The notes: generated by a model from the sequence alone, not told the origin. A stretch of 64,000 nt of DNA from Nicotiana tabacum (GCF_000715075.1 NC_134096.1:63311854-63375853), one strand, 5' to 3'; shown: positions 1 to 10,769, numbered from the stretch's first letter. Translations and numbers: made by a program.

Positions 1-157
1 ATTTGTAAGAAATACAGTTGTTCAAAATATGTGATGATTCATAAAACAAATAATTTTGTTAAATCGGAGATTGTGACACGTTTCGAGACACTACAATCTT
101 CTAAACTCGGAATTTTGAGGACCCTCTTCAAAATTCTACTCCAGTTTAAATACGTAC
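1..157. other. Unassigned flank left of the CACTA terminus
   Basis: AT-rich sequence with no open frame and no repeat that I can match elsewhere in the window. It ends in the trinucleotide TAC immediately before the CACTA terminal repeat, the usual size of a CACTA target duplication. The partner copy cannot be checked because the right terminus is missing. Confidence 0.4.
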
Positions 158-480
158 CACTACAAAAAAAAGTGGCTATTTGTGGGGGTTAAATTTGCAA
201 ATTGCGGGAGTCAGCAACCCCCGCAAAGTATTGTTGCGGCATTTTTCAAAATCCCTGCAATATCGGTCACCACAATCAATTTGCGGGGGGTTTTTTCATG
301 ACCACTGGTAACATTAGCGGCAGCTGATTTAGCGGAAATTTAACCCCCATATTTTCAATATTTAATCAACTTAAAACTTCTTTGAAAAAAATATTGCGGC
401 GGTTAGAACCCCCATAAATTAAGCAATTTGCAGGGGTTTAAACCTATGCAATTTGCATAGCATATTCTCTTTACTTAATT
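158..480. repeat. CACTA terminal inverted repeat and subterminal repeat region
   Basis: Starts with CACTACAAAAAAAAGTGGC. It then holds several copies, in both orientations, of a word like TTGCGGGGGTT (for example near 183, 220, 282 and 428). Arrays of short subterminal words are the binding sites of the second CACTA protein (TNPA type) in characterised elements; binding here is inference. Confidence 0.75.
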
Positions 481-804
481 AAAGAAAGTTATAATAACCT
501 ATTATTTTTTTCAAAATAATATGATTTTTTGGTGTAATTGTGGCTCCCAAAATTTTCTATAGAATATTTTAAATATATTAAAATTATGAAGCATGAACAT
601 AATATTGAAATTGCGTATCAAAATTAGTAATATAAAAATAACATTATATCATAAATAACGTTAACATGAAGTATTATCTTTAGTCTCAAAACTAGCTTTA
701 AACACCACATCTACTTCACCTATTAAGCGCAAAACATCTGCTCCAGCCATTAAGTGAAAAACATCTACTCCAATCATTACACCCAAAATATTTACTTCAA
801 CCAT

Positions 805-888
805 TCAATTGTTGTCACTAGAATCAATACCATAAGATGATCTTCTAAAGCCCGTGGGTGAAATGGATCTTCTAGCTGTATCATTTGC
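805..888 (-). pseudogene. Last exon of the CACTA transposase gene, separated from the gene body
   Basis: On the minus strand a pyrimidine-rich tract and TTTGTAG acceptor end at 889. They are followed by 27 open codons (starting ANDTARRS and ending GIDSSDNN) and TGA at 807-805. The Arg-Arg-Ser-Ser and Asp/Asn-rich tail is the usual C-terminus of plant CACTA TNP2-type proteins. The preceding exon is at 20335-20059, about 19 kb away across G2 and G1. The exon is too short to be found as an ORF. Alternative: chance open frame, less likely given acceptor, frame, strand and position. Confidence 0.6.
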
Positions 889-1114
889 CTACAAAAAAAA
901 TATAATTAATAGAAGATTATAATGAATTTACAATACATTGATTAATAATAATACTAAATGTCATTGATGTTTAAGCAGGAACTTCAAGCATAGAGCAAAA
1001 ACCAAAACAAGAAGGATGAAGTAAAATGGAGAATATTGGTGAGAAAGTGAGATCCAAGGGCACTTCTAGGTAAGTTATATACACACAAAAAGATTCAATT
1101 TTTAATGCATATAC
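889..1114. other. CACTA intron remnant, AT-rich
   Basis: AT-rich sequence between the last transposase exon and the truncated left LTR of G2. On the minus strand it is the 3' part of the last intron. No gene is seen. The 481-804 stretch on the other side of the exon is likewise AT-rich non-coding CACTA sequence. Confidence 0.45.
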
Positions 1115-2873
1115 ACTATAGGTAGCGGCATTGCTTAATATGAAAAGCCTATGACTCTGTCTAAATATTACTCTAGTCTATGAAGCGTCTAATGAAGTAC
1201 TGAAAACACTGACTGTCTGAAAATACTGAAGATTGTAAGGTAATGATAATTGCCCGAAAGAACTGAGGATCACCAAATAGCTGGTATGAGAATCCTAGTG
1301 CTCTGAATCGTCAACCTGAAAATCATTACCACCATCGTGAGATGCAGGCCCCGAGCAAAAGAGACGTCAGTACATTTGAATTGTACTGGTATGTAAAGCA
1401 TTTTAAAGAAAGAATTATAAATGCTGAAATTGAAACTAAGCTGATAACTGAGAATTGATACTTGATAACTGAAATGATAACTAATGAAACTAAAACTAAA
1501 ATAATAACTGATAACTGGAATGATAACTGATAACTGAAACAAAGGAAGTAAGGACATGAATACTTCCTCTTCTGAATGATGAACAACCTGCTTATCTGAA
1601 CTATGGCCTCGGGCCCAATATATATGTGCACAAGCTACGGCCTCAGGCCCAAGTATACGTATACATAACTACGGCCTCAGGCCCAAAAATGCATAGAGAA
1701 TCAACTACAGCCTCAGGCCCAGACATGCATAAAGTACAAACTACGGCCTCAGGCCCACATATGCATAAAGCATATAAACTACGGCCTCAGGCCCAAATAC
1801 AGGTGTTCAACATTCAGGGATTTAAATTCTGGAACTGAAAATCATACTGCAATATGTAATGCTGAAATACTGAATCATATCGAGTTACATGATACTGGAA
1901 TATTGAATAGGACTAGACTGAGACATGTATTCTTGAACTGATTATGAAAACTGAAACTTCAAATGTTTATGACATTCTGAGTAATCTAGACTGAGACTCA
2001 TGGGCATCAAACCCAAGTCTATATTGATTACACACTGAGCTCACAACATTCAAAATGAAAGTCATAAACGAGTTATGAAGCTAGATAATAGAAGTTCTGC
2101 AACTATTAAAGGAACTAGGCTTAACTATATTTCTAAGGCAAGTAGTAACGTCGTAAAAGAAACAAAGTGTAGGAAGAATCATCAACATTACCAAACATAG
2201 AGAGTTAGCCTCACACACCTTTACTCTAGTCCTTTTAAGCATATCACAATGTTCGTCACCTCTTTTTCAACGATAATCTATGTCAATATATATGAAGATG
2301 AACCAATATTAGCACTAATTCTCATGTTTTAGTCACTTAGGAATTTTATCAAATACCTTATGGGCGTAAAGCCTCATAGACCTTAGTAATTGGTCTTTTC
2401 TTCACCAAGTTCTCATTCTACTACTTCTAGGTGATTCTACAATCCCAAATAGATGTGACTAACACCATTTCTCATCACCCAAATGTTTAAAACAATCATA
2501 AGTTAACAATCCAAAACCCTATCATAGTTCTTATGGTTCTCTTTATCAAACCCATTTACTATTATCCAAAAAACTCATCAATTCATAGTTATAAATGATT
2601 AGGGAGTAGAAGCATTACCTTTTCGAAGTTCACTCCTCTTAAATTCGAGTTCTATGGTTTCCTTTCTCAACAATGATGTCTCAATCGAATATCTAATGAG
2701 TGAAAGGATTTACCCATGTTAATCAGGTGATGGAAAATTAAAATTAACTTAGAATCATCGTTAGAACTTATCTTGAATGATGGAGGGACCTTGGGGAAGT
2801 TAGGTTCTTGAGCGCTTACCTTTTAAGAGTAGGTTTTCGTGTTTGGGGTGTGGGGGAATAAGGTAAGGGTTTT
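1115..2873 (-). repeat. G2 left LTR, part 1 (3' LTR, distal part)
   Basis: Matches 17830-19592 of the right LTR over its length. It holds a GATAACTGA-rich stretch (1440-1535) and an array of GGCCTCAGGCC units (1602-1800). The match begins near 1115, so the terminal portion present in the right LTR at 17666-17828 is lost here. It ends at the G1 insertion. No gene is present; the short ORFs across 1270-1838 are repeat-driven. Confidence 0.85.
1602..1800. repeat. Minisatellite with GGCCTCAGGCC palindromes in the G2 left LTR
   Basis: Six units of roughly 30-45 bp, each with CTACGGCCTCAGGCCCA followed by a variable ATGCATAAAG-like spacer. The core GGCCTCAGGCC is a perfect inverted repeat in most units. 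The counterpart in the right LTR is 18325-18525. Confidence 0.8.
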
Positions 2874-3557
2874 TGTAACGACCCGTCCTGTCGTTTTGAG
2901 AGTAAGAGCCTCGATCCCCTATTAGCTGCTTCCCCCATATCTTTTTCTGCTTACGTGACATGCCAGGAGGTTTTGTTGTTGGTTTCGGAATATTATTGGG
3001 ACACTTAGTCCTTAAACGGAACCTTAAGTCTTAGGATCTTTGACCGTAGTCGGAACTGTGTGAAGCCAACTCCGAAATAGAGTTTCTCGATTCCGTTAGT
3101 TCCGTTGGGTATCTTGGGTTTAGGGGTGTGTCCGGATTTTTGTTTTGGAGGTCTGTAGCTCATTTAGGATTGAAATGGCGAAAGTCGAATTTTCGAAGAT
3201 TTTGGACGGTAGTGGATGTTTTGGTATCGGGGTCGGATTCTGGTTTTGAAAGTTGGAGTAGGTCCATAGAGTTGAATATGACTTGTGTGCAAAATTTGGG
3301 GTCAATCGGACGTGGTTTGATAGGTTTTGGCATCGGTTGTAGAAATTGGAAGTTTCAAGTTCATTAAGTTTGAATCGGAGGATGATTCATGTTTTAGCGT
3401 TGTTTGATGTGATTTGAGGGCTCGACTAAGTTCGTATAGTGTTTTAGGACTTGTTGGTATCTTTTGTTGAGGTCCCGGGGGCCTCGGGTGTATTTCGGAT
3501 GCTTAACGGATCGAAAATTAGACTTGTATGTTTGCTAAAGTTTCTGGTTTCTAGTAT

Positions 3558-3806
3558 TTTCGCACCTGCGGTGGGGAGACTGCAGGTGCGGAGTCGCACG
3601 TGCGGAAGATGGAGCGCAAAAGTGGATGGGGGATGAAGCGTGAGGTTTCGTAGAAGCAGAAGATATCCGCAGGAGCGGGCGCGCAGGTGCGGCCACTTGC
3701 TCGCAGATGCGGACCCATCCCCTTAAGTCATTTCCACACATGCGAGGGATATTTCGCAGGTGCGGTGTCGCTGGTGCGACTGGTAGTCCGCAGAAGCGGA
3801 ATCGCT
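3558..3806. repeat. CpG-rich palindromic array in the U3 part of the G1 5' LTR
   Basis: Dispersed copies of CGCACCTGCGG, GCAGGTGCGG, CGCAGAAGCGGA and related words in both orientations, about 0.7-0.9 kb from the LTR start. The same slot is at 11443-11660 in the 3' LTR and about 32800-33060 in the G3 LTR. Confidence 0.7.
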
Positions 3807-4712
3807 GGGCAGAAAAGATCAATTTTGAGTGTTTGATCTCATTTTCATTTTGGGTCTTTGAGAGCTCGGATTGAGGCGATAATTTTGGATATTTTCAGAG
3901 GATGCTTTTAGGTAACGATTCTTAACCCATTTATGGTTATGTCCACTAATCTATCACTAATTTAATCTTTTAATTTCTGATTTGGGTGGAAATTTGGGGA
4001 AAATGGGAAAAAGTTCTTCAACTAAGGTTTTTGAGTTTTGATTGGGATTTTGAAATCGGATTTGGATAATTTTGGTACGAGTGAACTCATGAGTGAATGG
4101 ATGTTAATATTTTGTGACTTTTACCTGTTTTCGAGACGTGGGCCCAGGTCGACTTTTTGGGGTGATTTCCTAATTTCTTGATTTAGCTTTGATTTCATTA
4201 ATTAGATTAATTTCTTATAGTTGTATTTATGGTATGTAATTGATGTTGGCTAGATTTGGGCCATTCAGAGTCGGATATTCGTAGAAAAGACATTGTTGCC
4301 AATTGATTGAGCTTGGTTCGAGGTAAGTGGCTTGCCTAACCTTGTGTGGGGGAAATTCCCTTAGGATTTGGTAATGTGGTGATATGTGAGCGCCGTGTAC
4401 GTGAGGTGACGTGTACGTACACGGGCTATTGTTGTAAAACCCAATTTATTTTACTGAGTAGCAACCTGTTTTTCCTTTAATTTGAGTTATACCGTTTAAA
4501 TGAGTATTAGTCTATTTTCATTCTTAATTGAGTTATTCCAATATGGGTAGTTATCCTGTTTAGTCTAATATCGCATGTCTACGTGCTTTAACTGCTTATT
4601 TGAACTCTATGAAGCATACCTAGTTGATTTTTCCTGCTTTTCCTTGTTCTTTATCAGTATAACTATAGAAATTTTGTTGTTAACTATTGTATTTATTGGT
4701 TTGAGCTGTGTG

Positions 4713-5045
4713 TTTACTTTTGAGACTACGAGGCAGTTCCTCGGGAGTTCTCCCTGCACATTTAATTTTGAGACTACGAGGCGGTTCCTCGAGAGTTCTC
4801 CCTATACATTTACTTTTGAGACTACGAGGCGGTTCCTCGAGAGTTCTCCCTGTATATTTACTTTTGAGACTATGAGGCGGGTCCTCGGAAGTTCTCCCTG
4901 CACATTTACTTTTGAGATTACGAGGTGGTACCTCGGGAGTTCTTCCTGTATATTTACTTTTGGGACTACGAGGCGGTACCTCGGGAGTTCTCCCTGTATA
5001 ATTATTTTGGGACTACGAGACGGTATCTCAGGAGATCCCCTGCTG
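4713..5045. repeat. 48-bp minisatellite with CGAGG/CCTCG inverted repeats, G1 5' LTR
   Basis: About six full units plus a diverged last unit. Each unit has CTACGAGGCGGTTCCTCG (a 5-bp stem CGAGG/CCTCG around a 5-nt loop). Because 48 is divisible by three and the unit has no stop in one frame, an ORF runs through it. The terminal unit has GAGA...TCTC in place of GAGG...CCTC. Confidence 0.85.
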
Positions 5046-5665
5046 TTTACCCCTGTGTGTTGTACTATTGCCTTGCGGTGCTTCTTTTTGTTAAATTCTA
5101 GTCTCTTATTATATTGTATATATTCTCCTGCCTTATTTATTATTTACAAGTGGGCCTGATCTGACTTCGTCACTACTCCACCGAGGTTAGGCTTGGCACT
5201 TACTGGGTACCGTTGTGGTGTACTCATGCTACTCTTCTGCACATATTTTGTGTGCAGATCCAGGTACTTTTTATCAGCCCCGCTACTAGCTGAGAATGCT
5301 TGCTGTTGTACGGAGACTTCAAGGTATATCTGACGTGTCCGCAGACCTCAGAGTCTCCTTCTATTCTCCCATATGCCAATTACCTTATGTACTTCTTTTA
5401 TTAGACTCTGGTGTATAGAGATACTAGTTTCCTTCTGTAGCTTGTGACTTACAATGTTTTGGGTTTTGAGAACACTGGGTAATTATAGAGTATTGATTAT
5501 TGTACATGCCGGGCAACATTTTTACTAGTTATTCAGTTATCCACTCATGTTACTTGTCAAGTTTTACTTTCATTTTGTTATTTTTCGTAATTTGTTAGAC
5601 TTACCTAGTCGTAGAGACTAGGTGCCGTCATGACATTATACGGAGGGAGTTTGGGCTGTGACAAG

Positions 5666-5678
5666 TTATTAGCAAAGC
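5666..5678 (+). promoter_or_regulatory. G1 primer-binding site (tRNA-iMet type), decayed
   Basis: Two bases after the 5' LTR. TTATTAGCAAAGC aligns to TTGGTATCAGAGC, the complement of the plant initiator tRNA-Met 3' end, with four mismatches. The downstream CTCTAGGTTCATAGG is shared with G4. Confidence 0.7.
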
Positions 5679-5869
5679 TCTAGGTTCATAGGTGTCGTGA
5701 GTCACAAGCCGGTTTATTAGAGTCTCATGGATCAGTACGAAGATGTATGTACTTATCTTCGGGAAGCTATGGAACTGTTAGGAAAAAACTATACTTCTTT
5801 GATTCCTTGTCGTGCGAAATTTGTTGACAGCAAAAATTCTAAACTTCTATATTCTATTCTTTCTCACAT

Positions 5870-7130
5870 ATGGTGAGGACCCATACCGAAGGATCTGATG
5901 ACCAGGCACCCTCGCCCCCTGCTAGAGCCGCGACCGGGGTAGAGGCCGAGGACGTCCACACGGTGTAGCCAGAGCACCAGCACGAGCTTCTATAGAGGAG
6001 CCCCCAGTAGCTCCAGCTGGAGGGCATATACCTGAGGTACTTGTTGCTGCACCAGCCCTCCAGGAGACTCTAGCCCAGTTTCTGAGCATGTTCAGCACCT
6101 TAGCTCAGGCTGGATTGAATCCACTTGCTCCTGCCACATCTCAGGCTGGGGGAGGAGCACAGACTTCTGTCGCCGATACTCCAGAGCAGCGGGTTCAGGT
6201 CGACCAGGTTCTGGAGATTTTACCAATGCAGCCAGTAGCTCCAGTTTCTGAGGCGGAGCAGCTCAAACATGAGAGGTACAAGAAGTACCACCCTCCTACC
6301 TTTAGTGGATTGGCCTCAAAGGATGCCCAGGGTTTTCTGGAGAAGTGTCACCGTATTCTCCATACTATGGATGTAGCGGAGTTGAGTGGGGTTTCCTTTC
6401 CTGCATTCCATCTTAAAGTAGCAACCTATCAATGGTGGCGTGCTTATGAGTTGAGTAGTCCCGCTGTGGCAGCTTCACTTACATGGACTCAATTCTCGGA
6501 CATATTTTTGAGAGAGTATGTCCCTTAGAGCCTCAGGTACGCATGGTGCGAGGAGTTTGAGCAGTCGCGATAGGGTTCTATGACTGTGTTAGAGTATGCA
6601 GTTCGTTTTAGTGATTTGGCCCGACATGCACCACCCTTGGTTGCCACAGTTCGAGAGAGGGATCGTCGGTTAATTGAGGGACTCCACCCCAGTATCAGGA
6701 TTAGTATGGGCAGGGAGTTGGAGATGGATATTTCTTACCAGCAGGTTGTGAGTATTCTAGGAGATTGGAGGGTATGCTTGCTCGAGAGAGAGAGGAGAGG
6801 GAGGATAAGAGGTCCCGAGAGTCTGGCACTTATAGTGGTATTCGTGCCCCAGCTGCAGTTCGCCATGGTAGGGGCTATGAGAATCGCCCTGTTCATTCAG
6901 CTCTTCCAGCCGCCAATGGTATTCTGGTCCCTTCTAGGCCCCAAGAGCCTTATTATGCACTTCCAGTGTCTAGTGTGCCTCCTGCATGGGGTGCATTTAG
7001 CGGTCAGTCGAGCAGACCTGGCCCAAGCCAGTCACAACAGTCACGTTCTCCGATAGGTTGTTTTGAGTGTGGCAATACCCGCCATATAGTGAGGGATTGC
7101 CCCAGATTTAGGAAGGGTGCACCTCCATAG
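5870..7130 (+). pseudogene. gag: G1 gag (capsid and zinc knuckle), broken
   Basis: Would encode the structural protein that packages element RNA in cytoplasmic particles. The start is the ATG at 5870, after the 5' leader; the frame closes after about 32 codons. The capsid-like domain is in 6088-6528 (YKKYHPPTFSGLA, QWWRAYEL, TWTQFSDIFLREYVP) and continues at 6580-6765 in the same order. A frameshift near 6765 leads to an Arg/Glu-rich stretch and a CCHC knuckle (CFECGNTRHIVRDCP, about 7060-7104). Stops at 6526-6528, 6571-6573 and 7128-7130 are each TAG where the related G3 copy or the family has CAG. Gag of G3 (27577 onward) is the nearest relative in the window. Confidence 0.88.
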
Positions 7131-7215
7131 ACTTCTCAGCCACCGCATGCTCCACCGGTTTCTCAGATTATGATTCCAGCACCAGCTACCACCCCACCAG
7201 CTCAGTCAGCTTGAG

Positions 7216-7665
7216 GTGGAGGTTGGGGAGGTCGAGGTCGCCCTAGAGGGGGAGGCCATGCCAGCTATTATTCTCTTCCGGCTTGTACAGAGACAGTTGC
7301 TTCTGACTCTGTCATTACAGGTATTGCTCCGGTCTATCATAGAAATGTGCCGGTCTTATTTGATCCAGGCTCTACATATTCCTATGTGTCCTCTTATTTT
7401 GCCCCGTATTTGGGCGTGTCTCGAGACTCCTTGAGTTCCCCCGTTTATGTATCTACTCCTATGGGAGATTCTCTTGTTGTGGACCGCGTGTATCAGTCAT
7501 GTTTGATTGCTCTTAGTGGTTTTGAGACCAGAGCCGATTTATTATTGCTCAGTATTGTAGACTTTGATGTTATTTTGGGCATAGACTAGTTGTCGCCACA
7601 TTATGCTATTCTTGATTGTCACGCTAAGACCGTGACGCTGGCTATGCCAGGTTTACCGAGATTAG
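7216..7665 (+). pseudogene. G1 aspartic protease region, broken
   Basis: A retroviral-type aspartic protease that would process the gag-pol polyprotein. The active-site region reads LFDPGSTYSYVSSYF (about 7353-7400), the DPGST form usual in Tekay-type elements instead of DTG/DSG. It is followed by DVILGID at 7567-7587 (the second conserved block, normally DVILGMDWL). The Trp codon after ILGID is TAG here (7588), so TGG became TAG. Homologous sequence resumes after the stop ([19 protein letters not shown]). An upstream stop at 7213-7215 (TGA for CGA) separates it from gag. Confidence 0.85.
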
Positions 7666-7666
7666 A

Positions 7667-8720
7667 GTGGAGAGATATCTTAGAGTATACTTCAACAGAG
7701 TTATTTTATTTCTTAAAGCTCAACGAATGGTTCAGAAGGGGTGTGACGCGTATCTAGCTTATGTGAGAGATGTCAGTATTTATGCCCCTACAGTTGAGTC
7801 AGTCCCAGTAGTGAGGGACTTTCCAGATGCGTTTCCAGTTGATCTTTCGGGCATGTCGCCTGACAGAGATATTGATTTTGGCAATGATTTATTGCCCGGC
7901 ACTCAGCCCATCTCTATTCCTCCATATCGTATGGCTCCTCGTGAGTTGAAGGAGTTAAAGGAGCAGTTACAGGAGTTGCTTGATAAGGGCTTCATTCGGC
8001 CCAGTGTATCCCCTTGGGGTGCTCCAGTCTTATTTGTGAAGAAAATGGATGGTTCTATGCGTATGTGCATTGATTATTGCCAGCTGAACAAATTCACAGC
8101 GAAGAACAAGTATCCATTGCCTCGTATTGATGACTTATTTGATCAGTTACAGGGTGCCAAAGTGTTTTCCAAGATTGACTTACGTTCAGGCTATCATCAG
8201 TTGAAGATTCGGGAGCCAGATATCCCGAAGACTGCTTTCAGGACTCGGTATGGTCACTACGCATTCCTTGTGATGTCTTTTGGGCTGACCAATTCCCCAG
8301 CAACTTTTATGCATTTGATGCATAGTGTGTTCCGGCCTTATCTTGACTTTTTCTTCATTGTGTTTATTGACGACATTCTAGAGTACTCTTGGACTCGGGA
8401 GGATCATGAGCAGCCCCTGAGGACTGTGCTTCAGACCTTGAGAGAAAAGAAGTTATATGCAAAATTTTCAAAGTGTGAGTTTTGGCTAGACTCAGTGGCA
8501 TTTTTGGGTCATGTAGTATCGAGTGATTGGATCAAGGTGGATTCAAAGAAGGTGGAAGCAGTGTAGAGTTGTCCTAGACCATCATAAGCTACGAAGATCC
8601 GAAGTTTCCTTGGTTTGGTGGGGTATTACCATCATTTTGTAAAGGAATTCTCATCTATTGCATCACCTGTGACTAGGCTGACCCAGAAGGGTGCTCCGTT
8701 CAGGTGAGCAGATGAGTGTG
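7667..8720 (+). pseudogene. G1 reverse transcriptase, broken
   Basis: RNA-dependent DNA polymerase of the Ty3/gypsy type. An open stretch of 299 codons (7667-8566) contains the linker block [62 protein letters not shown] and the catalytic box FIDDIL, all in canonical order. The catalytic Asp residues are present. CAG has become TAG at 8564-8566, before the thumb/connection domain, and further stops occur near 8586 and 8705. Upstream of 7667 the frame is shifted relative to the protease. It is the best preserved RT in the window. Confidence 0.9.
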
Positions 8721-8739
8721 AGGAGAGCTTTCATAAGCT

Positions 8740-9408
8740 CAAGACAACTTTGACTACAACCCAGTATTGGTATTGCCTATGGGTTTGGGGTCTTATACAG
8801 TATATTGTGATGCGTCGTGGATTGGTCTTAGCACGGTGTTGATACAAGACAGTAAGGTGATTACCTACGCGTCCAGACAACTGAAGGTGCATGAAAAGAA
8901 CTATCCTGTCCACGACCTTGAATTAGCAGCTATTGTTCATGCCTTGAAGATTTGGCGGCATTATTTGTACGTTGTCCCTTGTGAGATCTACATCGATCAT
9001 CGGAGTTTGCAAAATCTTTTCAAATAGAAGGATCTTAACTTGCGTCAGTGGAGGTGGTTGGAGCTGTTTAAGGATTATGATATCACCAATTTGTACCATC
9101 CGGGGAAGGCCAATGTGGTGGCCGATGCTTTGAGTTATCAGGCAGAGAGTTTGGGGAGTTTAGCATATCTACCAGCAACAGAGAGGCCATTGGCATTGGA
9201 TGTTCAGGCCTTAGCCAACCAGTTTGTGAGATTGGATATTTTTGAGCCGAGTCGAGTATCAGCTTGTGTGGTCTCTCGGTCTTCTCTTTATGATCGTATC
9301 AGGGAGCGTCAGTATGATGACCCCCATATGCTTGTCCTTAAGGAAACGGTTCAGCACGGTGACGCTAAGGAGGTCACTATTGGGGATGATGGTGCATTGA
9401 GGATGTAG
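8740..9408 (+). pseudogene. G1 RNase H and connection to integrase, broken
   Basis: RNase H degrades RNA template during reverse transcription. Frame 8767-9027 shows [28 protein letters not shown] and [10 protein letters not shown], so the Asp, Glu and Asp of the active site are kept. A TAG at 9025-9027 ends the frame where the homologous segments of G3 and G5 also have TAG. The frame continues at 9040-9408 with the tether region ([38 protein letters not shown]) up to another CAG-to-TAG stop at 9406-9408. Confidence 0.88.
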
Positions 9409-10530
9409 GGCAGGCTATGTGGGCCCAATGTAGATGGTTTGCGTGAGTTGATTCTCCAGGAGGCTCATAGCTCGTGGTACTCCATTCATCCTGGTGCCGC
9501 GAAGATGTACCAGGAATTGAGGTAGCATTACTTGTGGAGGAGGATAAAGAAGGACATAGTGGAGTATGTAGCTCGGTGTCTAAATTGCCAGCAGGTGAAG
9601 TATGAGCATCATCGGCCAAGTGGGTTACTTCAGAAGTTAGAGATTTCAAAGTGGAAATGGGAGCGGATCACTATGGATTTCGTTGTTGGACTCCTACGGA
9701 CTCAGTGAAGGTTTGATGCAGTTTGGGTGATTGTGGATAGGCTGACCAAGTCAGCTCATTTCCTTCCTGTGAAGACTACCTATTCTTCCGAGCAGCTGGC
9801 TTGAGTTTATATTTGCGAGATCGTCGGGCTTTATGGCGTATCGGTATCCATCATCTCTGACCAGGGTACACAGTTTACATTGCGGTTCTTGAGGGCCGTA
9901 CAACATGAGTTGGGTACTCGAGTGGAGCTGAGCATAATATTTCACCCTCAGACGGTTGGACAGTCCGAGCGCACTATTCAGATATTAGAGGATATGCTCT
10001 GTGCGTGTGTGATAGATTTTGGAGGTTCTTGGGATCAGTTCTTGCCACTTGCGGAGTTTGCCTACAACAACAGTTATCAGTCGAGCATCCAGATGGCACT
10101 GTATGAGGCTCTGTATGGTAGGTGGTGTCGGTCTCCAGTGGGTTGGTTCGAGCCGGGCGAGGCTAGATTATTGGGTACATACTTGGTTTAGGATGCCCTG
10201 GATAAGGTGAAGGTGAATCTGGATTGACTTCGCATAGCCCAGTCCAGACAGAAGAGTTATACAGATCAGAAGGTTCGCGATGTTGCATTCATGGTTGGGG
10301 AACGGGTCTTGCTCCAGGTGTCACATATGAAGGGTGTTATGAGGTTTGAAAAGAAGGACAAGCTAAGCCCAAGGTTTATCGGCCCATTTGAGGTGTTGCA
10401 ACGTGTTGGGGAGGTTGCTTATGATCTTGCCTTGCCTCCCAGCCTAGCAGGAGTTCATCTAGTATTCCAAGTTTCGATGCTCCGAAAGTATCACGGCGAT
10501 CCGTCTCATGTGTTGGATTTCAGCTCAGTC
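9409..10530 (+). pseudogene. G1 integrase, broken
   Basis: Integrates the DNA copy into the host genome. The zinc-binding HHCC module is readable across 9409-9620 (HPGAAKMYQEL, RCLNCQQVKYEHH). The catalytic core has VIVDRLTKSAHF (first Asp, about 9730), ISDQGTQFT (second Asp, about 9858) and GQSERTIQ (Glu, about 9967), with exactly 35 residues between the last two, the classic D35E spacing. Stops interrupt near 9525, 9708, 9802 and 10189. The C-terminal part (10291 onward) has RVLLQVSHMKGVMRF, KLSPRFIGPFEVL and LVFQVSMLRKYHGDP, the GPY/F-type module. Confidence 0.9.
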
Positions 10531-10755
10531 CAGTTGGACAAAGATTTATCTTATGTTGAGGAGCCAGTGGCGATTTTAGACAAGCAGGTCTGAAAGCTGA
10601 GGTCAAAGAATATTGCTTCAGTGAAGGTTTAGTGGAGGGGTCAGTCAGTCGAGGAGGCGACTTGGGAGACCAAGCAGGATATGCATAACCGTTATCCTCG
10701 TCTTTTCACCACTTCAGGTATGTCTCTATGCTCGTTCGAGGCCGAGTGATTGTTT
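10531..10755 (+). pseudogene. G1 C-terminal chromodomain
   Basis: After the integrase GPY/F module come LSYVEEPVAILD, KLRSKNIASVKV, WRGQSVEEATWE and a final RYPRLFTTSGMSL. This is the order of a group II chromodomain fused to integrase in Tekay-type chromoviruses, which in the family is thought to steer integration to marked chromatin. Two stops (10591-10593 and about 10630) break it. It ends in codons for a CSFE tail that overlaps the hairpin-like sequence at 10733-10748. Confidence 0.8.
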
Positions 10756-10769
10756 TAAAAGGGGGAGGA
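10755..10769 (+). promoter_or_regulatory. G1 polypurine tract
   Basis: Purine-rich AAAAGGGGGAGGA directly before the TG of the 3' LTR at 10770. It is the priming site for plus-strand DNA in the family. Confidence 0.85.

Larger units (their letters stand above)
2874..5663 (+). repeat. G1 5' LTR
   Basis: Begins TGTAACGACCCG and ends GGGCTGTGACA. A CpG-rich array of GCAGGTGCGG-like words lies at 3558-3806, and a 48-bp minisatellite at 4713-5045. It has a 51-bp segment near 3545 (GCACCTGCGG words) that is absent from the 3' LTR, one repeat unit fewer in the 48-bp array, and a short GGGCCTGATC segment near 5150 that the 3' LTR lacks. No gene is seen; the 194-codon frame at 4575-5159 is a by-product of the 48-bp repeat. 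Confidence 0.92.

Noticed and set aside
4575..5159. A 194-codon ORF with FETTRRFLGSSPC-type repeats, and its 183-codon twin at 12425-12976
   Set aside because: It lies entirely in the LTR and is open only because the 48-bp repeat is a multiple of three without stops in that frame. The two copies are the two LTRs of G1, not a gene family.
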